The notes below the pieces were generated by a model, which was not told where the DNA came from, ran no database searches, and saw only the letters and a program-made list of their open reading frames with translations. A DNA stretch of 64,000 nt from Rhizomys pruinosus (taxonomy: Eukaryota > Chordata > Mammalia > Rodentia > Spalacidae), in NCBI GenBank assembly GCA_009823505.1, contig VZQC01005070.1:5673593-5737592 (forward strand), written 5' to 3'. Position numbers and translations under genes: made by a program. Shown one piece after another: positions 57,105-64,000 of the stretch. The first letter of the stretch is position 1. Each line of letters opens with the position of its first letter.

Positions 57105-57270
57105 TTAAAACAAGGTCACTGGATTAGGGGCCTCTTCCATGCCAGTATGATTTAGCTACTTAAATCCGTAAGACTCTTAGTTCCAATAACGTCCTACTCA
57201 GGTCTTTAAGGACAGGAGTTAATAATTGAGTGCATAAACTTTAAGGGAACACAATACAATCTGTGACAGA
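57105..57270 (+). mobile_element. Ancient interspersed repeat, class not assigned
   Basis: AAGGTCACTGGATTAGGGGCC, CCAGTATGATTTAGCTAC, AGGAGTTAATAATTG and GGGAACACAATACAATCTG follow the same old repeat as 19690-19850. Confidence 0.4.
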
Positions 57271-58180
57271 CAGAGATGAAGCAACAAGGGCATGTAAACA
57301 ATGGAATAAGCAAAAATGGGGCAAGATAACAGGATGTGAGGGGCACATAGGTTTATGAAAGAAATCTCATTCACAAGGGACACAAGAGATTGTGCTGGTG
57401 TACCATAGACAGTGACAAATCAAGGTAAATTGGTGACTTGTCAGAAGATGATAGCTGTTATTAATATACCGGGACTGAACTTAGTCAATGATAGATTCTG
57501 GAAATTTAAAGTTGTAGAGGAAGAATTTTGACACAATGTTCAGGCATATTAAAAAAAAAAAACCCTGAAACTGTGCCAAATGGCACAAGGTCTCAGAGTG
57601 CAGCAAGAGAAATGGGTATGGGACTGCCCTTGGACTGAGAACTACAAGAGACTGAGTATCACTGGGTGAGGAAGAATATGCCTTTCCTAGGATTTTTAGA
57701 TGTGCTGACTAGACTTGGGTGGATCTATTTGCACAGAAAGACATCTGGGTTTGGGAGCTTGACTGAATTGGGCTTAGCTTGGGGGTTGTAATGCATGAGT
57801 TCTAATGGAAGATTGGGACATGTGAGGGGACTGGGTTTGTTTGGGAACCAATGTATGAGTTGTACAAATGCTCAGTTAAAATTATATAAGAAGTAAAATT
57901 AATTAATTAAAATTAAAAATCCTGAAACTAAAGTGGTATATTCATTGCCTTTGGTGTGTACAGTCAGTAGTAAGGCATTGCCCTAAAATACAGATGGGAG
58001 GGAAATCATGATCTGAACTAGAACAGGGGAGCCATGAAGAGATGACCTCATATCAGAATAAAAGAAAGTGCTTTTCTTCCAGAGAAGTGAAGGATGGAAC
58101 ATGCAAATTGTAGAGGGGAGGTAGCCAGGTCTGCTTCTTCCAGCATGAAGAATCTCTTGTGTATGTAAGAACTTAATGCT

Positions 58181-58424
58181 GGGCTGGAGAGATGGTCTAG
58201 CGGTTAAGAGCACCGACTGCTCTTACAGAGGACCCGGGTTCGATCCCCAGCACCCACATGGCGGCCGAGAACCGTCTGAAACTCCAATTCCAGGAGAACT
58301 CCAGCTCCAGGGGAATCTGAGACCCTCTTCTGACCTCCGCGGCATTGCACGACACGGGTGCACAAACTTGCATGCAGACAGTACATTCATACACATACAG
58401 AAATAAATAAAATTAAAAAAAAAA
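58181..58424 (+). mobile_element. Young B2/B3-like SINE, full length (best copy)
   Basis: GGGCTGGAGAGATGG head, intact A and B boxes, CpG-rich body, CATTCATACACATACAG and AAATAAATAAAATT tail. Perfect 11-bp target duplication AACTTAATGCT (58170-58180 and 58425-58435). This copy serves as the window's reference for the family. Frames on either strand are SINE shadows that recur in every copy. Confidence 0.97.
58237..58246 (+). promoter_or_regulatory. Pol III B box in SINE
   Basis: GGTTCGATCC matches the tRNA B box exactly, unlike the degraded box typical of mouse B2. The A-box region lies upstream at about 58195-58209 (GTCTAGCGGTTAAGA). Confidence 0.85.
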
Positions 58425-58745
58425 AACTTAATGCTTATTCCCACAAAAAAGGGAGGGGTGAGAGTTGAAAAATTGAATGATGCTATTTCAACTAAACCTC
58501 TCACATAAAGTAAGCTAAAATGTTAGCTATTGTTATTATATAGATGATTATACTTATCTGATGAGTCTCAAACAGGAAAGAAATTACAAAATAATTGACA
58601 GTACTGTCTTACCATTTATTTCTCAAAACTAATTTTAGTACTATTCCTGTGATTTTTCTAAATAGTTTTCTTACAAATGCTCCATGTTTCTTTGTCTCTA
58701 CACGTCTCCTTTTCTTCTTTTCTTTAAAAATATACCTATATTCCA

Positions 58746-58961
58746 GGGCTGGAGAGATGGCACAGCAGTTAAGAGCGCCATCTGCTATTTCAGAGGACCT
58801 GAGTTCAATTTCCAGCAACCACATGATGGCTAACAACCACTTGTAACTCTAGTTCCAGGGTGTCTGATGCCTTCTGACCTCTGTGAGCACTGTCTGACAT
58901 GGGCACTTATACACATGCAGGAAATACATTCATATATGTGAAAATAAATATAATTTAAAAA
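58746..58961 (+). mobile_element. B2/B3-like SINE, older subtype
   Basis: GGGCTGGAGAGATGGCACAGC head, CTGAGTTCAATTTCCAGC, TTCCAGGGTGTCTGATGCC and ATACACATGCAGGAAATAC. Flanking TACCTATATT-CA repeats (58733-58745 and 58962-58974) look like a target duplication. Confidence 0.94.
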
Positions 58962-59149
58962 TACCTATATTTCAGCAATACAAAAGAAGGCTTCCCATGC
59001 CAAGCATTGTGATTTTCATTATTTTGCCATCAGATATATACATGCACTCACATTTATACTATATGTGTATTTTCCAGTAGACTTACTAATTATGTCATGG
59101 TTGTCTAAGAGACTTCCAAAATAAGGGCTACTGCTACAACCTTTGATTG

Positions 59150-60345
59150 CTTCCAGAGCTTGAAGTTAAGAACCTATTGCTGAAGACGGGACATACTTCA
59201 CACATAGGACTTTCAGCTGTTGGTGCTGGAAATGACCTGAAAACTCTTTTCTGAAGACTAGCTCTCATAGAATCAGAAGATACTATGCAAGGTACCCAGG
59301 GAGAAAAGCAATCAATTATCTATCCAGCTGTAAAACCTACAAAGCACAACAATGTCTGGCCTCAAAACTATCTCTATTGGTGCAGCAGAGGCACTTTTAT
59401 CTTGGGAGTAATCAACAGCTGTCTAATTGAACATAAGCTACGCTCAATAAGAGGGAAATCATGCATGCTACTATAAACATAGTTAAGAACACATGACTGG
59501 AGAGGTCACAGATCCCAGAGAAAAATCTACTTTTGCCACTTTCCTAGACTGGTGTAATTTCTTCCTCCATTCTAAATATTTATCATTATATTTATAATGA
59601 TATGCTATATCATTATAGCAAGAGTTTCTACTTCTCGCCCCTTATGAAAGAAGCTTCTTTTTTTGCAACAGATGGAAATCATTACAAAGTGCCACAACTG
59701 ATCAGACTACAAGCAATAAGTAACAATATGGTGCTCAGTCCTAAGTGACATATCTACAATGCAGACTCTACACCTAAGGCTCAGGGAACACTGCAAAGAG
59801 AGGCAGAGAGAATGCAAGTGCTAGGGAGACAAGACACCTGCTGCTCATAAATTCACTTGAGATATGATAGGGAAATTTCAGCAATGAAATCTGCAGTCTG
59901 GTACTATAGTGAGATCTGTATAAGGACAAGTCCAGCTGACATGCCATCGTGGATGGAGGAATATCACCGGGGTCCCACGACAAGGTGAAGAGCTACAGGC
60001 AATCAATGGATGCTGAAGGAGGGAAACATTTTTTCTCCAGGGACTAGCCTCTGAGAGATTAACTAATTGCAAGTGGGCAGCCATAAACACAGGTATATAA
60101 GAACAGCATTAAGTAGACTCAGTGCACTATATATACATATATATATATATATATATAAATGTAGTGCATTATATATATATATGTATGTAAAATAATGTAA
60201 CAGTAATTAAGAAGATGACAGGAAATTTCAAGGCAGTGGTGGGGGGATATTGGAAGAATTGGTGGGAGCCAAGAGGAATAGAAATAATGCAAAGACAATA
60301 CTAATGTATGAAAGTCTCGAAAACAAATAAAAATAAAAAATTATA
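59150..60345 (+). mobile_element. L1-tailed rodent repeat (Lx-type, tentative)
   Basis: Blocks in family order: TTGCTGAAGACGGGACATAC, GAAGACTAGCTCTCATAGAATC, GAAGCTTC plus GCAACAGATGGAAATCATTAC, GGCTCAGGGAACACTGCAAAGAG, TATATAAGAACAGCATTAAG, a TA run (60127-60190), AACAGTAATTAAGAAGATGAC, GTGGGGGGATATTGG, then GTATGAAAGTCTCGAAAACAAATAAAAA as tail. No ORF is intact. Confidence 0.65.
60127..60190. repeat. (TA)n runs flanking a short repeat
   Basis: Two TA runs separated by AAATGTAGTGCATT; GTGCA(C/T)TATATATA occurs on both sides. Confidence 0.9.
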
Positions 60346-61951
60346 TGTATATATATATATATATTCTTTTTATTACAATGTTTTTAAATACAACATGAGG
60401 ATATTTATTTACTTAGATTTGAAGATTTAGAATAAATGGAGATCCAGGTGTGTTTAAAGCCAATAGACTATAATTTACACTTTTGTTAAACTGAAACACA
60501 TAGAGGTTTCCAGGAGTCACTTTACAGGGTATACACATATATTTAAATTCCAATCCCTTTGCAGCAGTGTTTGGTTTCATTTGTTCAAATCATTCACTGT
60601 GGTGTCAACATGGTGGGACAGCGTGTCTATAAATTGCTTGTAGTATCATTTTGTTTTCTACTCTTCATTCCCATCCTTCTCATTCTCATTATTTTCTTTT
60701 TCCCCTTGCAGAAAGTGGCATTCATTAGTTTTTTTTCCTCCTCGATATACATATTCCAGAGGGTTTTCTTCCCAAAGTGAATGTTCTTGTTTATAGTTGT
60801 GTGGTGAGGTTTTCTCCTCTTTTTATACAAGTTATAGAGAATAATTTGGATCATATCCTAAGTCTTGTGGCTATAATAGGAGACCTAGCATAGCCACTGA
60901 GCCCAAGAGTTAAGAACTTCTTGAGAACAGTCACATAGGCAGATGAGTCCCTATAGAGTTATGTGGGTCCACGAAACCAACGACACAACCACCTGTCAGT
61001 GGCACTGCCACCAGTGTGAACAATGTGACATTCATGGATTCTCAAAAGTTCAGTAAAACTTTCCAGGAGAAGACCCTGAATGTCTTCTAGCTGTAATTGC
61101 CGTTCATGGATGGAAGGTATGTATTCACATGTTAGAGTAATATAAAATTAAAGGGAAAAACTTGGCTTTTATTTTCTGCTATACATCTTGGAGGCCTGCT
61201 TGCTTCTATCATTAAAACATTTGTGGCTTCCAGGGTCTGAGATCTTTCTTAGAAGACATTTGGCTGCTAACCTCAAGCTCTATCACCAAAAGCCATAATT
61301 ATTTCATGAATGGCCTGTCTTCCTGTCCACTCATGTTTCAAGCACTCTCACATCTCTGTCTCTGGTATTGTTCTTTAAGATAGAGCCCTTATGGACAGCT
61401 AATAATCTGGAAACAAAAGTATATTTTTCATAAGGAATCTTCACAGTTCTTTCAGTGTTAAATAATAATGCCATGTACTAGAGACAAGGCAATTAAATCC
61501 ATCTAACTCCAAAGAGGATATCATATGGAAAGGTGGAATTTAGATATGCATAAAAATGAATTAAGGCAGCGCATGACATGAAATAATGTAAAACATTTTT
61601 GTAGAAAGATTGAAAATATACAAGAACATGACTTTTCCTGTTTCATTGATCCTAAAGATCTTTATAGAATTCGGGGGTTACAAAAAAGTATGTATCTGGT
61701 AAAAATTCTCCTATGGTTATCAAAGTTTTCTTTATTTAACAACACTAGAAATACTATGCGTACACTCTGGAGATGGTTTCTGTACACATTTACTCTTCAC
61801 TTTGGTCTCCTCCTTCTCTCACTCTCCAACCTCCCTCCTCCCATACCCATGCTTCATTTTCTTCTTACATGTCTTAACATGCATGCATACATACACATAA
61901 TAATATGTTAATCATGTAATGCTTTATTTTCATGCATTGTAAATAATAAAT
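60346..61951. other. Unique sequence, no gene
   Basis: Starts with a short TA run and has no recognised repeats. Frames near 60559-60854 overlap on both strands and have no family match. A stretch near 60960-61090 is GC-balanced but unassigned. Confidence 0.45.
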
Positions 61952-62104
61952 CTTGCTGGGTGTAGTGGTGTACTCCTTAAATCCTAGCATTCAGGAGGTA
62001 AAAGCAGGGAGACCTCTATGAGATCCACACAAGCTTGGTCTACCTGGCAAGTTCCAGGCCTGCTGGGGCTATAGCAGGGAGACCTTGTCTCAAAAAGGCC
62101 AAAT
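61952..62104 (+). mobile_element. Old B1 SINE
   Basis: TTGCTGGGTGTAGTGGTGTAC head, AATCCTAGCATTCAGGAGG body and CTTGTCTCAAAAAGGCCAAATAAAACC tail. Confidence 0.88.
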
Positions 62105-62116
62105 AAAACCACATAC

Positions 62117-62318
62117 TTGCATGCAGACAGTACATTGATACACATACAGAAATAAATAAATGCCGGGCGTGGTGGCACACGCCTTTAATCCTAGCACGTG
62201 GGAGACAGAGGCACGCGGATGTCTGTGAGTTTGAGGCCAGCCTGGTCTACAGAGTGAGTTCCAGGACAGCCAGAGCTACAGGGAGACCCTGTCTCAAAAA
62301 GACCACACACACACAAAA
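62117..62318 (+). mobile_element. Composite SINE: tRNA-SINE tail fused to B1
   Basis: Young SINE 3' end (TTGCATGCAGACAGTAC to GAAATAAATAAAT, 62117-62160) continues without a break into a near-consensus B1 (GCCGGGCGTGGTGGC at 62161) and a CA/A tail. AAAACCACATAC flanks the whole (62105-62116 and 62319-62330), so both parts entered as one 5'-truncated unit. No second duplication surrounds the B1 alone. Confidence 0.85.
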
Positions 62319-62323
62319 AAAAC

Positions 62324-62330
<7 letters not shown>

Positions 62331-62372
<42 letters not shown>
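62331..62372. repeat. (CA)n microsatellite
   Basis: About 20 CA units directly after the composite SINE. Confidence 0.97.
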
Positions 62373-62387
62373 CGAAACCTAAATCTT

Positions 62388-62612
62388 AGGGCTAGAGAGA
62401 TGGCTCAGTGGTTAAGAGTACTGACTGCTTTTCTGAGAAGCCAAGTTCATTTCTCCAGCCTGGTCATGGTGGCTAAAAATAATCTGCAACTCCAGTCCCA
62501 GGGTATCTGATGCCCCCTTCTGGATTTCATGGTCACTACGCACATGTGGTGCACTTACATACATAGAGGCAAAACACTCATACGCCTAAGGTCAAAATAA
62601 ATCAGAATTCTT
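62388..62612 (+). mobile_element. Old B2/B3-like SINE
   Basis: AGGGCTAGAGAGATGGCTCAG head, degraded B box, CTCCAGTCCCAGGGTATCTG body and CACTCATACGCCTAAGG 3' part. Confidence 0.88.
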
Positions 62613-63919
62613 TTTTAGAAAGGAATACTAAGTCTCAAACTTCATTCCATACAAACACAGTGCCTCTTTCAGGGTGTCTTCTCAATAGCTTTCTCATTAA
62701 CTCACTTTGCAAATGGACATGCAGATTGTTTTAATCATGTTTATCTATTAAAAACTGTACCATACAGCAGTAAGAATAACCAATATCAGGGATTACCATT
62801 TTGAATACTACTCACAATAAAAAGGATCATGACGTCATAAGAAGTGGCTTATTCTAGAGCTAAGACACAACAACTATCTGAGATTACTTTGATGCCCTTT
62901 GTAATGTCCAAAAGGAAGAAAATGCTGAGAATAAAAGCCAAAGAGATTAGATCCACATCAAAGGAACACAACAGTAACCATGAAGTATCAAAAACTTCCC
63001 AAGCTCTGGACATTTGAGTAATAAAAGCAATGATATGTTATTAGAGTATATTAGAATATATAAAATATATCAGAACATATGTTTGATATGCAAAATACAT
63101 ACAGTATAAAATATAACTTGAATCCCTCAGATATTAATAAGTGATAGTATTACTCCACCAGTAGAGGAAGAAGATGATCTCCCATAGACAGTGGGGGCTA
63201 TACTTAGAGATCCTGAAGAATGCAATATAGAAAAGGAAAAAGAAAGCAGCTTCATGCTGTAGAAACCTAGGAAGCACTGATTTGGCAAGGTGGTGAAAGT
63301 TGATACCATAGATGTAAGCTATATTGCTCATATGTATGTGATGTGTTAGGGATGACCTTACTTCGCTAGTCTTACCCACTACCCAAGCCCTTAGTCCCAG
63401 GCTAACCATGAGAAAGGCACCAAAACAACTCCCATAGGTAGACTATGGCAAATACTTGTCCAGAACTCTGCAAATATATCATTATCAAAAACAAGGTAAG
63501 TCGAAGAAATTGAAAAGCAAGGGCAATCTAAGCTCATGATAACTAAATGTAAGGTAGAAGAGCAGAAATGATCCTGGAATAGAAATTTCATATTAGAGAA
63601 AGCCTAGCAAACTGAATCAAGTGTGGTACTTCATGATTATCCATATTGTTCAGCAGCCCAGCCTCCTCAATTGTGGCAGGTGGACTCCATAATGTTAAGA
63701 TGAAAACAATCAGGAAATTTGGTATTGGGGACATAGGGATTATGTACAATGATTGAACTTTTCTATAAACCCAAATTATAACAAAATTAAACTTTTATTT
63801 TAAAATGTGCCATAGTAAATAATCTTGTACATAGGCCATTTAGCCCCTATGATGTCATAACTCACAGGAGAAACATTAAGTAAAAATGTTGGGAACATGT
63901 GTTTATATAAAAACCTTGA
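62613..63919. other. Unique AT-rich sequence, no gene
   Basis: No repeats recognised. A palindromic CRE-type TGACGTCA lies at 62830-62837, isolated. No coding pattern; the frames at 63127-63591 on minus are unsupported. Confidence 0.4.
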
Positions 63920-63966
63920 TGTGAGTTCCAGGACAGCTGGGGCTACAGGAAGACCCTGTCTCAAAT

Positions 63967-63967
<1 letters not shown>
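63920..63967 (+). mobile_element. B1 3' fragment
   Basis: GTGAGTTCCAGGACAGCTGGGG through GACCCTGTCTCAAATAAAC, 5'-truncated B1. Confidence 0.88.

Positions 63968-64000
<33 letters not shown>
63968..64000. repeat. (CA)n microsatellite at window edge
   Basis: Runs to the last base; true length unknown. Confidence 0.97.

Larger units (their letters stand above)
56263..58169. other. Mostly unique sequence, no gene
   Basis: Holds a SINE tail fragment (56672), an ancient repeat remnant (57105) and otherwise nothing recognised. Confidence 0.4.

Noticed and set aside
58237..58246. tRNA-like B box as a tRNA gene
   Set aside because: Part of a SINE; no cloverleaf with anticodon arm and acceptor stem can be formed by the surrounding sequence.
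60960..61090. Plus-strand stretch that translates to a short polar peptide rich in T, S and N
   Set aside because: About 38 codons, no family recognised, stops on both sides; cannot be supported as an exon or pseudogene.
62830..62837. Palindromic CRE site TGACGTCA
   Set aside because: A single 8-bp motif without neighbouring promoter features is not evidence of a regulatory element.

Overview
The window is non-coding rodent DNA: a gene-poor, AT-rich euchromatic stretch packed with retrotransposons. The repeat set (7SL-derived B1, tRNA-derived B2/B3-like SINEs, B4 SINEs, young and ancient L1, traces of MIR and L2) is that of a muroid rodent. The dominant young SINE differs from mouse B2: it has an intact tRNA-type B box and a distinctive 3' half ending in a (AAAT)n tail. 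A non-house-mouse muroid, for example a cricetid, is therefore my guess, but the species cannot be fixed from sequence alone. I found no intact protein-coding gene, exon set, tRNA or rRNA. The open frames present are L1 ORF pieces, antisense shadows of SINEs and L1, or chance frames.

Layout. 0-12 kb: unique sequence with single SINEs, an L1 3' end, a long L1-tailed rodent repeat (about 4.3-6.2 kb) and a 5'-truncated L1 (7.4-9.95 kb). 11.5-11.8 kb: a TA-rich block inside a long inverted repeat. 13-21.6 kb: young SINEs with clean target-site duplications, L2 and MIR relics, a compound CA minisatellite and a homeodomain-motif-rich unique block near 16.5 kb. 22-28 kb: a nest of L1 pieces, including an ancient L1 split by a 950-bp element with matching target duplications. 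28.7-29.5 kb: an oddly CpG-rich, error-like patch. 29.6-35.2 kb: a nearly complete minus-strand L1 (ORF1 and ORF2) with frameshifts, a mutated reverse-transcriptase motif, a reverse-oriented 338-bp ORF2 piece inserted in it, and an assembly gap. 36-41 kb: the most repeat-poor part. 42.2-48.8 kb: a very old minus-strand L1 carrying nested insertions, among them a processed pseudogene of squalene synthase (Fdft1). 50-64 kb: more SINEs, a unique 2-kb block with octamer motifs, another L1-tailed repeat, and two copies of a composite in which the tRNA-SINE tail is fused directly to a B1.

The biology here is mobile-element biology: L1 supplies the machinery, and SINEs, the processed pseudogene and L1-tailed non-coding elements are its products. 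The most interesting points are the tRNA-SINE/B1 composite flanked as one unit by a target-site duplication, the Fdft1 retrocopy nested in an old L1, the reverse-oriented L1 segment paired with the gap, and several unique blocks that could be conserved regulatory DNA. Several anomalies (a single N at 21989, 41 Ns at 33509, error-like patches) look like assembly artefacts and should be cleared before any biological reading.
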